A stretch of DNA of 64,000 nucleotides from Aphrocallistes beatrix (Eukaryota > Porifera > Hexactinellida > Sceptrulophora > Aphrocallistidae), in NCBI GenBank assembly GCA_963281255.1, contig OY725497.1, positions 4,146,968 to 4,210,967 on the forward strand. The letters are read 5' to 3'. The translations under genes and the position numbers were made by a program. The notes under the pieces are model-generated. The model did not search any database. It was not told the origin of the DNA and was given only the letters and a program-made list of their open reading frames with translations. Shown here piece by piece: positions 12,390-22,941 of the stretch. Within the stretch, counting starts at the first letter, position 1. Each line of letters begins with the position of its first letter.

Positions 12390-12587
12390 TATTTTAGCGC
12401 ATGCGCTGTTTTCATTTTAGTGCATGCGCTAAAACACTGTAGTGTTTCATATATTTAAAATATTTTAAATATATGAAACACTACAGTGTTTTAGCGCATG
12501 CGCTAAAATGAAAACAGCGCATGCGCTAAAATAAACAGCGCATGCGCTAAAGTAAAACAGCGCATGCGCTAAAATATTTTAAATATA
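12390..12587. repeat. Palindromic GCGCATGCGC element, copy 2, with a 144-bp near-perfect palindrome
   Basis: Bases 12390-12461 and 12462-12533 are reverse complements with a single mismatch (tgcatgcgct against agcgcatgcgct). Further agcgcatgcgct boxes follow at 12537 and 12559. The centre is an AT-rich core around aaaatatttt. It is the same family as copy 1. A foldback of this size could form a hairpin or cruciform. It encodes nothing. Confidence 0.92.
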
Positions 12588-12854
12588 TGGAATAATCCCC
12601 TCAGGGTTTATTATTGCAGGTCCTAGTATAGCTAGTATAGATGCGTACTTGCCAGTTGCCAGTTTCTGGTGGGACATTCCGATTTGTTCACTCTTCTATT
12701 GAACTAATTTTCACGAGTGTCCCGCTTTTACATGATATTTCCCCATTATGTCCCGCTTTTTTTATGGAAATGCTTGTCATAATCGGCGTGTGACACCCGT
12801 ACATAGTACGTCCGTCTGCTCGCTCCTGGAAAATATATTGGACCAAATTGCACC

Positions 12855-13000
12855 GAGCATGCTCTCGACCTAAGAGCATGCTCTCGAACCTAAAGAGCAT
12901 GCTCTCGACCTAAAGAGCATGCTCTCGAACTAAAGAGCATGCTCTCGAACCTAAAGAGCATGCTCTCGACCTAAGAGCTAAGAGCATGCTCTCGACCTAA
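12855..13000. repeat. ~20-bp tandem repeat containing the palindrome GAGCATGCTC
   Basis: Seven copies of gagcatgctc, each followed by tcga(a)cctaa(a), run at a period of about 18-21 bp from 12855 to 13000. Unit length varies by an A or C, and one copy is partly duplicated (ctaagagctaag). The array lies about 190 bp upstream of the amidase gene start. Confidence 0.92.
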
Positions 13001-13191
13001 CCTTCATTGAACATGGAGTTTTCCTCATATTGTGCTCTGATATAGTTCATTAATGATCTCTAAATCCATAGTCGTGACTTAGATTGGAAAGTATGGGTTT
13101 CACATAACGTACAATATCCAAGTCTAGGAATTGTAGACAGATTAGTCATTAGTGAAGAGAATATTATTCTATTTGTCAGTAGCTTTTACGA

Positions 13192-15102
13192 ATGTGGTGG
13201 TACATATCATTTGCATTCGGTGCAGTATTTGCTGCATTTGTGCTCCCTCTCGTGTATTCAGTGGTGAAGGCACTCTTAGGAGTAGGACCTTCTGGCAGAG
13301 TTCATTCAGCCCCTCCCATCCAGGAAGTGATTGATGCAGGAGGAGGAGAATACAATGCACTTGAGAATCACGCACCTAAATTGACTGGGAAGCTCTTCAT
13401 ATGGTTTTGTAATTTCTTGTGGACTCCATTCGGTGAAAAATGGGTACTGCAAAAGCTAATGAACGATAATCGTCTGTTTGCTGCTAGAGAGCGTTACTTA
13501 CCGGAAGCAGCTACCTTCTACCCCACACCTCCATTTGTCCCTTTCCCTGAACAAACTGGAGGAGACAAGGAAGGGAGAGAGGAGAAGAGTAAGGAGGAGG
13601 AGATTGAGAGTTTGCTGCACTCTGATTCTCATGAAGAGTCAGGAGGAGGAGAGTTCGTGTTCCCCAGTGTGATGGAGTATCTGCGTGGTTACAGGTGTGG
13701 AAGTGTGACACCGGAAGCAGTGGCAGAGCGTATCATTGAGAGTATTGGTGCATCCGAGTCCCTGTCTCCTCCTCTCCGCGCCTTTGTCCAGTGGAACGAG
13801 TCTGAAATCCGTAAACAGGCTGCAGAGTCGACACGTCGGTATAAGGAGGAGGACAACATCCGTCCATTGGAAGGGGTGCCTGTTGGAGTTAAGGAAGAGT
13901 TTCTAGCCTCTAATTATAGGCTACTAAACGGGGCGGCATTCTTGCCAGTGTGTGCTCAGATTCTAGACAGACAGCGTCAGGAGAGTGTCCCTGTTGTCAG
14001 GCTGAAGAAGGCTGGGGCGATCCTTATTGGGATTACTAATATGCACGAAATTGGGATTGGGACTTCAGGGTCAAATGTCAACAAGCTGCACGGCACTGCC
14101 CGTAACCCCTATGACTTGAACAGATACTGCGGAGGAAGTAGCAGCGGGTCAGGAGCAGCTGTGGCCTCCGGACTCATCCCTCTCGCGCTGGGAACAGACG
14201 GAGGAGGTTCCGTTCGAATACCCGCTTCCTTGTGTGGCATAGTGGGTCTAAAACCAACGTTCGGAAGGATACCCTCCAAAGGAGCCTGTCCCGTTGGAAT
14301 GACTGTGACTACTGCTGGCCCTATGTGTACCTCTGTACAAGATGTAGCCCTCTCCTACCTGCTGATAGCTGGCATGGATGATGCGGACCCGACAGGTTTT
14401 CAGCAAGGGCCTGTAACCGTTGATCGGTACCTAAAGGCCGGTAGTAAGCTGTCGGGCCTGAGGGTGGGTGTGTGTAACCAGTGGTTCGATCATTCAGATT
14501 CAGATGTGAGGATGGGGTGCAGAATGGCACTAACCTGTCTGCAGGAGGCTGGTGCTGAGATAGTCGCCATCAAGATTCCAGAACTGAATCAGTCTCAAGA
14601 CGCTCACTTGACCATAATTATGAGTGAGATATATGCAGCATACAGATATGACCTTCCACAACACTTCCAGGATTTCAATAGAGAATCTATTTTGCCGTTT
14701 GCAATTGCCGCTCAGTTCTCAGCTGCCGACTATGTGGTGGCTAGTCGGCAGAGAACCCGGGCCATTAAGGTATTGGAGCATGTATTCAAACAAGTCGATG
14801 TCATCGCCTCTCCGTCCACGGCTGGAACCGCATCCCTCATTCCTCCACAAGCAGTTACATCTGGAGAGAGCAATGTGCAGAATGCTCTGAAATTTGCACG
14901 GTTTGTAATGCAGGCTAATCTCACCGGAATACCAGCCATCTCGGTCCCGGTAGCTTATGACTCTAACGGACTCCCTGTCTCTTTCCAGCTGATGGCCGCT
15001 TGGTGGCAGGAAGATCTACTGCTTCAAGTGGCGAGCGCAGTTGAGAAAAGAGTGAAAAAGCAAAAACCAAAGCTATTCTACGACATCCTCGGTAAGGTGT
15101 AG
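13192..15102 (+). CDS. Fatty acid amide hydrolase-like amidase-signature enzyme
   Basis: This 636-aa single-exon protein belongs to the amidase-signature family, whose FAAH branch hydrolyses N-acylethanolamines and other fatty amides at membranes. An N-terminal transmembrane segment (residues about 3-30) is followed by a charged linker rich in Glu and Lys (about 120-155). The catalytic domain has the Ser-cisSer-Lys triad: Lys234 in PVGVKEEF, cis-Ser near 316 in CGGSSSGSGAA and the nucleophile Ser340 in GTDGGGSVRIP. The product is about 100 residues longer than human FAAH2. The extra N-terminal block (HAPKLTG, FYPTPPF) recalls plant-type FAAH as I remember it, so I give no symbol. The ATG gives the hydrophobic N-terminus. 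Confidence 0.88.
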   Translation: MWWYISFAFGAVFAAFVLPLVYSVVKALLGVGPSGRVHSAPPIQEVIDAGGGEYNALENHAPKLTGKLFIWFCNFLWTPFGEKWVLQKLMNDNRLFAARERYLPEAATFYPTPPFVPFPEQTGGDKEGREEKSKEEEIESLLHSDSHEESGGGEFVFPSVMEYLRGYRCGSVTPEAVAERIIESIGASESLSPPLRAFVQWNESEIRKQAAESTRRYKEEDNIRPLEGVPVGVKEEFLASNYRLLNGAAFLPVCAQILDRQRQESVPVVRLKKAGAILIGITNMHEIGIGTSGSNVNKLHGTARNPYDLNRYCGGSSSGSGAAVASGLIPLALGTDGGGSVRIPASLCGIVGLKPTFGRIPSKGACPVGMTVTTAGPMCTSVQDVALSYLLIAGMDDADPTGFQQGPVTVDRYLKAGSKLSGLRVGVCNQWFDHSDSDVRMGCRMALTCLQEAGAEIVAIKIPELNQSQDAHLTIIMSEIYAAYRYDLPQHFQDFNRESILPFAIAAQFSAADYVVASRQRTRAIKVLEHVFKQVDVIASPSTAGTASLIPPQAVTSGESNVQNALKFARFVMQANLTGIPAISVPVAYDSNGLPVSFQLMAAWWQEDLLLQVASAVEKRVKKQKPKLFYDILGKV

Positions 15103-15411
15103 AGTCTGCCTCGGTAGAATTATTTCTAGTTTATAGTCAGCTACAAGAGAATATATGCGTATGATATGTCTTGTATATGATATCTTTAGATATTTAGAAG
15201 TGTGTCATAGTTGTAAATTAACGAGAATGCTTAAAATGCCACGATTTTCTCCAATTGTCGTTCTTAGGGTGAGTAGGGTAAGATAAATATTTGATATGGG
15301 ATATCTAGCATTTTAAATCTGATTCACTTCCAGATTTCAGAAATAGAATTTCTATTTCTCATTTGACATACTATTAATAACTATAGCTTTAGTAGACTTG
15401 TAATAGTTAGC

Positions 15412-16734
15412 ATGAGTGAGTGCGAGATGGTAAGTACTTCAGCCCCTGCAGTCCTGTCCCTCCAACCAACCTCTAGCTCTTCTCAGGAGAAGAAGGAGAA
15501 GGAGACAGACATAGCTCTAGGCTCTGTCTACTGGGTACGGAGGAAGGAGGAGGAATGGTTCCTGGGTGAAGTTATTCAGAGCAGAATAAACCCAGACAAC
15601 CTCAAACAAGAGTTCTACGTGCATTATAAAGACTTCGATCGACGCCTCGATGAATGGGTGCTCTCAGAGCGAGTGGACACAGCGAGGAGTCTTGTGGACG
15701 TCAGTGAAAGTACAACTCCTTCTAAACCAGAGCCTAGCACGCACCCAGAGAGGAAAATGACACGCACACTAAAACGTAAGCATGAAGAGTTCAACAACCA
15801 ACAATCCGTGTTCATGGATAGGAGCTGTGATGACTCTAATTCTCTGGCGCTAGAGAAGGAGCACGAGAACATTACTAAGGTCAAGTATATTGACAAGGTG
15901 GTCTTCGGTAAGTATGAGATCGACGTGTGGTACTACAGTCCGTTTCCTGATGAGTACAGCAAGCTCAACAGAGTCTTCATCTGTCAGTACTGTCTCAAGT
16001 ACATGCGTTACGAACGGACCTTACGGGAACATTCTCTCACCTGCTCCCAGAGACACCCACCGGGCCAAGAGATATACAGGAAGGGGCCGATATCTGTCTT
16101 CGAAGCGGACGGTCTGCACCACAAACTGTACTGCCAGTGCCTCTGTTTACTCGCCAAACTGTTCCTTGACCACAAGACCCTATTCTTTGATGTGGAACCT
16201 TTCCTCTTCTACTTGATGACGGAGGTGGATAGGGAAGGCTGTCACCTCGTCGGCTACTTCTCCAAAGAGAAAGAATCCCCTGAAGGCAACAATATCGCTT
16301 GCCTCCTCGTGCTGCCTCCTTACCAGCGCAAAGGCTACGGAAAGTTTCTTATCTCCCTCAGCTACGAGCTGAGCAAGCTAGAGAGCGTAGCGGGATCTCC
16401 AGAGAAGCCTCTCTCCGACCTGGGGAAGCTGACCTACCGCTCCTATTGGTCCTGGGTCCTTCTGAACATTTTGAAAGAGGCGAGGGGGGTGCTCACCATC
16501 CGAGAGCTGAGTGAGAGTACGTCCATCACACAGGAGGACATCATCAGCACTCTCCAGTCTCTTAACATCGTCAAGTACTGGAAGGGACAGCATGTCATCT
16601 GCGTCACGCCTAAACAAGTCGAGGAGATTATTCGCACCTCCATCTACAAGCCTCCTCTTCTCACCGTTGACCCTGATTCACTAAAATGGCACTCAAATCC
16701 CTCCAAAAAGCAGAAAAACACTCGTAAAACCTGA
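15412..16734 (+). CDS. KAT8: MYST histone acetyltransferase MOF (KAT8)
   Basis: This 440-aa intronless gene encodes the H4K16 acetyltransferase, the catalytic subunit of the NSL and MSL complexes. In order it shows a chromo-barrel (residues about 38-90, [15 protein letters not shown]), a basic linker, a C2HC zinc finger ([11 protein letters not shown] with a downstream His and Cys) and the MYST domain. The MYST domain has the acetyl-CoA loop [12 protein letters not shown] and the motif [12 protein letters not shown]. It is collinear with vertebrate KAT8 to the end ([19 protein letters not shown]). KANSL3, another NSL subunit, lies on the same strand about 2.3 kb downstream. Confidence 0.96.
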   Translation: MSECEMVSTSAPAVLSLQPTSSSSQEKKEKETDIALGSVYWVRRKEEEWFLGEVIQSRINPDNLKQEFYVHYKDFDRRLDEWVLSERVDTARSLVDVSESTTPSKPEPSTHPERKMTRTLKRKHEEFNNQQSVFMDRSCDDSNSLALEKEHENITKVKYIDKVVFGKYEIDVWYYSPFPDEYSKLNRVFICQYCLKYMRYERTLREHSLTCSQRHPPGQEIYRKGPISVFEADGLHHKLYCQCLCLLAKLFLDHKTLFFDVEPFLFYLMTEVDREGCHLVGYFSKEKESPEGNNIACLLVLPPYQRKGYGKFLISLSYELSKLESVAGSPEKPLSDLGKLTYRSYWSWVLLNILKEARGVLTIRELSESTSITQEDIISTLQSLNIVKYWKGQHVICVTPKQVEEIIRTSIYKPPLLTVDPDSLKWHSNPSKKQKNTRKT

Positions 16735-16870
16735 ATTTAACATTAATACTTATTTCTCAAATGACAAAAATAATATTTTATCTCATGCAACAGTTCTATT
16801 GTCTGAGTTAATTAAAGAGCACAATAATATGTAGAATTGAATAATGTCTGTTTCAAATTGGAGTAAGAAA

Positions 16871-17967
16871 TTATGATCTTTTGTTTAGTAAGGTTGCACT
16901 CAACGAGGAAATACGTGTAATTTGAAATCTGTGAGCTCTAGCTTGTTTATACTTTATCTTAATCTGTTCCCAGGTATACATGCTGTAGACCAGGAGAAGA
17001 GAAATGTTAAGCAGGGAGCCTCCTATGAATTGTGCATACACGGCTGTAGACATTAATATTGTAATGAATTGACTCCTCTCAAACGAGAAGTTGAAATCCA
17101 GATAATAAGTCACTCTGAACCAGCACGGATTGAATAGCAAGTTTCCTACTACTGCTACAACTAGAACCTCCATCGTTTGTCCTAATATCTCCATTCCATA
17201 GCCAAATATTAGAATTAGTGAGAATACTTTATGCGTTCTTACTTTCTTCTCCATAACCCAGAGCAGTTTAACTTCTGCTTCACTGCCATGGTTCTTTACC
17301 TCTACGCATTTCTTTTTAAAATTTGGTGTAGTTTATTGGCTGTAATAATGTATAGAATGTAATCAATGCTGAATACTGCAATATAGAAGATCTGTCCCAG
17401 CAAGAATGACCAAACTATGAACAGTGAGATGGGAATAAGCACGCATTTAACAATGCTATACAGAGTGTAGAATTTAAGATTCATCGGACTTAACACTCTC
17501 TGATGTGTAATGTGTATATTTATTATGTAAATCGAGAGAATGCAGACCAATGATAGAATGAAAACATTGCAAGCGTAGTTAGCCCCTATGAGACTGATGT
17601 AAGGCCATCCCCACGAGTAGAACAATTCAATACTGGTTCCAGCTTGTAATGAACAGTTTGGTGCTAAAGAAAATTCTGAGTTGATACCTTGTTTAGATAT
17701 GATAAACAAAATATCTGCTACACCCACAATCCTATAGAGCGTTTCAAAGAACAAGACTGCTAGTATTATATTGTCCCGTGTAAAGTTTTCTTTTGCGATT
17801 TGCAGTTCCTCTTTGGATTTAAATTTTGCTGCATTTTTTGCTTTATAATCTTTCCTTACCATTTTACTTGCGTAAATCAGGAACAGGATGGAATAACAAA
17901 GGATTGCTATTATTCCTGATAAGCCCATTAGAAGGATGGCATAATTTAACTTCTCATTGATTTCCAT
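16871..17967 (-). CDS. Seven-helix membrane protein of unknown family, interrupted by a frameshift
   Basis: The first frame (17967-17302, 221 aa) has five hydrophobic helices and ends at a TAG. A second frame (down to 16871) is open upstream of its first ATG at 17254, back through the T/A homopolymer run at 17312-17324, and supplies two more helices. One indel in that run would give a protein of about 360 residues with seven helices and a basic cytoplasmic tail, a GPCR-like layout. No splice pair fits the junction. It is either a sequencing error or a recent pseudogene. I find no rhodopsin-type DRY or NPxxY motif, so the receptor family is not assigned. Confidence 0.6.
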
Positions 17968-19043
17968 ATCAGAACTATGTATAAGGAATGATCCTACTTG
18001 TATATTTTTATGGTACGTGTTCGTATTTATACTACCGTACTTGGGTGGAAAACCTCGTAATCACACACAGAATATATACCTCGTAATCTGACACACAATA
18101 TATCCTGACGATTTAACAAAGAGTTTGATTTGCTTATATAATACATTACGTATTACGTATATAAAATAAGTATATACTATATCACAATTCACATGATGCT
18201 TATCAAACACATTGGGGACTTTTTATAGCATCATATTATTACTTGCATCATGCTTAGTTATATACAGTAGTATACGAGTAACCCTTACATTAAAACTCGA
18301 TTAATGTGTGTATATATCTATATCTGTAACGAATTGATTGAAGAAACTGCCTGGCACAGCAAGCTGATTTTTGGCATGTTGGAGTCTTTTGACTATGGCG
18401 CCACTAAGTTCTGACCTCAGACGGAAATGTCGACTCATCATGGGATTATGACGCCATTGTCACCTTTATAATTAGAAATTTCAGTTTTTCGACTATAATT
18501 CAGCCACTTTAGGTGATAGAAGGCTAAAAATTTAATAGAATGTGTATATTATTATACCTCACATATGATGCAACTATCATCAAAAAATGATGACTCATCA
18601 CTTTGTTATGACGTCATCATTACTCATCAAAAAATTTTAAAATTGACAAATTTGGTGATTTTTCGTGCGATATCGATTATAATAGTAGGACAGACGTATT
18701 TAGAGATGTTATCTCCCTTATAATTAATAAGCCCGTAGGGCGCCTCCGGCGGACACAAAGTGTCCGTCAGCCGCGCAGCGCAAGCAAGCGAAGCGCGCTT
18801 GTTTACTATAAATAGAAAAAGCCCCAAGCAATCTGGGGGATTAATTAATATATGAAAATAATGTTACCTCAAAAACAATTTTATTTCCAGAATATTATTA
18901 CATTCAAATCGGTTAATAAAGAAAAGTACGTATGAATCGAGTTCTACGGTGTAAGATCTATCCAAATACGCATGTCAATAATGAACCCTTGCTAGCACAT
19001 TTTCATAGTTTATTAGTTGACTTGAGGGAGTAACCTGCCACAC
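17968..19043. other. Gene-free spacer with a GC-rich hairpin-forming block
   Basis: This is AT-rich intergenic DNA. The exception is about 18727-18808, a sharply GC-rich stretch with the short palindromes ggacacaaagtgtcc and aagcgcgctt and repeated gcgaagcgc-like words. It looks like a fragment of foreign or repetitive origin. A CRE-like TGACGTCA lies at 18609-18616. The short open frame across the GC block is not convincing as a gene. Confidence 0.5.
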
Positions 19044-21441
19044 ATGGTCGAGGTCATTTTCAGTGAACACAAGTACAGCCGCCTCTATCCCATCTTCGGT
19101 CCAGAAGGGAGAGCAGTCAAGCACATCTGTCCTGACACAGAGCTATCCCGTCTGAGCTCGTTCCAGAGGGTGGGCGGGGATGAGTCAGAGGGGGAGGAAG
19201 TGGACGTAATGGGTCTGGAAGAGAAGCACGACAAATTCCAGTACGAGAGTCTGCACCGCATGAGCAGCAACCTCAGCTACTCACGAGGCGGTGTCCTCTA
19301 CTACAACCGTAAGACCATGTTCTCAGGCCTGCGGGAGACCAGCCAGCATTTGGACTTAGCCAAGCTAGCCATCCAATCCTCTCGAGCTGATTCCTACTCA
19401 GAAAGTGAGTGGACGTAGTTGCGTGGAGAGATTGGATCGTGTGACGTACTGCATTGTGTAGGTTCTACCAGGAGTAAATCACGGCATAGTATCACTCAGG
19501 AGTCAGAAGAAGCTGCCACCCCTCAAGAACAGAATATTGAGACGAGTGGAAATGATACTAATCTGGTAGGAGAGGAGATGAAGGAGGTGAGCTCGGGAGA
19601 AGGAGAAGAAGAGGGGGAGGGGGGTCTTAGTGCGGAGGAGTGGACGCCTATCCAGCACTCTCTCTTCACGGAGGTGAACTACTGCCTCCAGGAACTGTAC
19701 CTGCAGAGGCTATCCACCAGGGAGCACCCCCTGGAGCCTATCATTCGAAGACTGGACACGGAAAAGTATTCCGAAAAGGTACGGAGTTCATTAGCTAGCA
19801 CCAAATTGGTAGTTATGAATGGTAAGCGGAACTTTCGTCCCCGGAATTTTTGTCTCATTAGAGACTAAAATAAACGGGAACTAATATGTAAGGAACGGAA
19901 AGTGAGCCTTTTGGAGTGGAGTATGTTTGTAAAAAAGGGTGAAAATGAGGCATTTTGATTGAGAAATCAGTGGATGCGAAAGGGACATTTCAGGGGACGA
20001 AAATTCCAGGGACATTCGTTATGAATATGACTCGCGTTAGGTGCGCTCCATCATAACTCGCTACGAGTGGAACGAAAGACTGACCTCCTGGCTGCACAGC
20101 TACTTCCTGGAGCTGCTGGACAAGAACATACTCCCTGTCTATCTGGACATCCTGCAGACTCTGCACAACAAGTGTCCGCTGCTCACCCAAGCCATGCTAG
20201 GCTCCAGCATTCAGGGAGAGACTGGGGTGGGGCTGAGGCTCCTGCTCTCTAGGGTCTGGGATCCCGCCCTGGGAGGCATCCGATCTCTCGACCACTCCAT
20301 CGCGCAGTTTGACACGTCCCCCACATTCATCATAATCCCCTCCTGCAACCTGGGGGGCCGGTCACGCTGGCACCTATGGAGGAACCAGTTGCGTCGACTC
20401 GGCAAGGTACGCCAGTGCTGTCTCACCAAGAAGGTATTCGTTAACAAGCCCGGGGTGATCAAGGTGAGTCAGGTGGCCCGGAGGCTGATCAAGAGCGTCT
20501 ACAAACAGGTACCCTCTGTTCACCATTCATTTATTCATGTGTGCTTATGTGCATTGATGCTCTATTCGTTTCAGATTCGTATCGCGAGCAGGAAGTACCC
20601 AGGGAGTCCCATCATCCTACTGGGGTGGGGAGCAGGAGGCCTGGTGGGTGCTCGTCTCTTACACCTCCCAGCAGTGACGTCACTGGTGTGTCTTGACTAT
20701 CAGACGCGGGGCTGGCGAATGGAGCATCCAGTCAGCGAGGATCCTCTCTTCCAATCCAGCAAACCCTTCATGATCGTCGCGCCTGTCGGGAGTCCTCTCA
20801 GCTCCGAGGAGTACCTACGGCAGCTGAAGGAGAGCGCTCTGGACTTCTGCGAGCTGTGTCTGGTGGGAGGGGTGGGGATCGGACTCCTGGCCTCATATGA
20901 GGACCTCTACAGGAGGATTACCACCCAGAGCTCGATAGACGGGGCTATTCTGAGGGCAGTTCAAGAGTTCCTTATCTGCATCCTGCCCACTCGGTACCAG
21001 CCCGCTTTCCAGGTCCAAACAGGACAGGGAACAGACACCGAATCGAAACCTGCCAAACCATCGACAGAGCTCAGCTCCCTCAAATCTGCAACCGCCTTAA
21101 CAACTCTGCTCAAATTCTGCAAGAGTCGCTCCCTCTCTCCCAACAAGAAACACCCAAGAGAGACACCTTCCTCACATAAGCGCCCCGCCCCGTCGATCAA
21201 GCCCGGTTCCTCCCAGTCCTCCACCAACACGTCCCCCACTCTGCCCCCTTCCAAGCGAGTCCGCCTCGAGGACACGGCTCATAAAGAGAAATCCACTGTC
21301 GTTGCTGTTACGAAGATTCCCAGCGCTATGATGAAAAAGCTAGCCACTCCAGATGGAAAGTCCCGATCAAAAGAGAAACCCAAGAAGAGCATATCCCACA
21401 AAATACCCAAAAAGCACAAACTCTCTCAGCCTAAATTCTGA
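19044..21441 (+). CDS. KANSL3: KAT8 regulatory NSL complex subunit 3
   Basis: This is a scaffold subunit of the NSL chromatin complex with an alpha/beta-hydrolase-like domain. I place four exons: 19044-19404, 19462-19778, 20041-20508 and 20575-21441, summing to 671 codons with clean phases. The hydrolase-like core reads PIILLGWGAGGLVGARL, so the usual GxSxG nucleophile is missing (GWGAG), as in KANSL3, and the fold is probably non-catalytic. The segment WNERLTSWLHSYFLELLDK and the acidic N-terminal region fit the family. The C-terminus (about 500-670) is basic and Ser/Pro-rich with Lys clusters, suggesting nuclear localisation. The last intron is 66 nt with no stop, so retention would keep the frame. 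Confidence 0.82.
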
Positions 21442-21899
21442 AGAAATTTGTCTGATTTTTGTTAGCTGAAATGTTTTAAATGTTTTATATTAATTGAATA
21501 TTATATCGGACTATATCACTAAATTTAATTCAAACGTAAAAATTCTCTATTTTCCACTTTTTGGTCTAATCTATATTACCGAGTATTGTATACCGGCGTA
21601 TATGCTCCTAGTAGCCGGCCCTCGAATAATCGCCCCCCCCCCCCAAAGAGGGTTTTTTTTTGTTACTCCTTAGAATGAAGATTGAGGGTATTTCTTCCCT
21701 TCTACCATTTCTTGAATCACTCATGTGCTCACATTCATTGAAAAGTCTCTCATCTGAAATATTAATTTTCCTTCAAATGGTAAATGGAGCAATCGCCCCG
21801 GCTGCTATTCGAAGATGTACGTTATTCCATTCATTTATATCCTTATTTATACTTATTCAGAATTCTATTTGTCATTTTGTCTCTGATATTTATCTAATC

Positions 21900-22802
21900 A
21901 TGTTCAAACGAATTAAGAAGAGTGGGCGTTCTCTCTTGCCTTCAAATACCACCTATCGAGAACAAAGTATGGACCAGAGTAAGAAAGACCTTCCTTACCC
22001 TGGGAGAAACAAACCAGTTATCTCGAGCTGCCCTGAAGGAACAGGAGAAAGCGAACTAAGTAACCCCAGCGGTATAACGATACACCCTATCTCCTCCAAT
22101 CTCTACATCTCTGATACTAAGAACCGCCGAATTCAAATATACGACCCAGATGGAGTATTCATCTCCACTTTTGCTTCTTCTCCTTTGATGTGTGATCCAT
22201 GTGGAATCCGTATTGTAGCGGACAGAGTGTATGTCACGCAGAATCCAGGACACTATATCACTGTATTCCAAGAGGACGGTAGTCTGATTTCCACGTTTGG
22301 CCGCGAGGGTGGACAGCCTGCAGAGTTCAACCATCCCTATGATATCGATGTCGATCAGACGAACGGGGACATCTATATCTGTGATATGGACAATGGTCGT
22401 TTGCAGATATTTACTCAAGACTTCGAACTCAAAACGATGTTTGCGTTTGATTACATTAAAAGACCACACAACGTGAAAGTGATTAACAGAGAGCTCTACA
22501 TCTTGAATCAGAGCCAACAAGGAGAATTGATCTACTTCTGTGAACATGCGATGTCTGTTAAGAAAATTTGTACCAATATTGTGTATCCCATTGGCTTTGA
22601 TATCGATAAAAACGGGAATTTTTTGATACTAGAATACTATACACGCAAATCTATCACAATTTTATCGAGAGACGGTGTGTTTCTACAGAGAATAGAGATG
22701 AACACTTCTATGCCTCGCTCCATATCTGTGGACGGACAAGGTAGAATCTTGGTCGTATGCGGGACTAACGGTCAATCTGAGAACTGCCTCTATGTATTTT
22801 AA
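21900..22802 (+). CDS. NHL-repeat beta-propeller protein
   Basis: This is a 300-aa intronless protein. After a basic N-terminus it shows repeated NHL blades: LSNPSGITIHP, LYISDTKNRRIQIYD, FNHPYDIDVDQ, IYICDMDNGRLQIF and similar, about six in all from residue 45 to the end. NHL propellers are typically protein or RNA binding. There is no RING, B-box or other partner domain in this frame, so it is not a full TRIM protein. I start at the ATG at 21900. The frame is open upstream to about 21660, but that part is low-complexity and follows a poly-C/poly-T stretch at 21630-21660. Confidence 0.78.
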   Translation: MFKRIKKSGRSLLPSNTTYREQSMDQSKKDLPYPGRNKPVISSCPEGTGESELSNPSGITIHPISSNLYISDTKNRRIQIYDPDGVFISTFASSPLMCDPCGIRIVADRVYVTQNPGHYITVFQEDGSLISTFGREGGQPAEFNHPYDIDVDQTNGDIYICDMDNGRLQIFTQDFELKTMFAFDYIKRPHNVKVINRELYILNQSQQGELIYFCEHAMSVKKICTNIVYPIGFDIDKNGNFLILEYYTRKSITILSRDGVFLQRIEMNTSMPRSISVDGQGRILVVCGTNGQSENCLYVF

Positions 22803-22901
22803 TAGCCCATTGAGATGTTTATTTTGCTACAGATCTTCCAGCCAGTTGTATAAATATTTTCTTGTTTGTACAGTAATTATTAAATAATTAACTTGTTATT
22901 A

Positions 22902-22941
22902 CCGCAAAATAACGAAATATCCCTATTTCGCTATTTTGCAG
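22902..22941. repeat. 18-bp inverted repeat between genes
   Basis: Arms at 22902-22919 and 22924-22941 pair with two mismatches around a 4-nt loop. They lie about 100 bp beyond the NHL gene. It could be a small foldback remnant or help form the transcript end. The remaining spacer to 23437 is AT-rich with nothing recognised. Confidence 0.7.

Noticed and set aside
12230-12458. Open frames on both strands rich in Thr-Arg-His-Asp or Cys-Val-Val
   Set aside because: They are translations of the TGTTG/TGTCG microsatellite with no start context or domain.
18627-18827. 66-codon minus-strand frame over the GC-rich block
   Set aside because: It is short, has no domain and is explained by the odd composition.
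21660-21899. Upstream 80-codon extension of the NHL protein
   Set aside because: It follows a poly-C/poly-T run, lacks NHL similarity and is low-complexity, so the ATG at 21900 is preferred.
22056-22547. 163-codon minus-strand frame over the NHL gene
   Set aside because: The plus strand encodes clear NHL blades; the opposite frame is a shadow.
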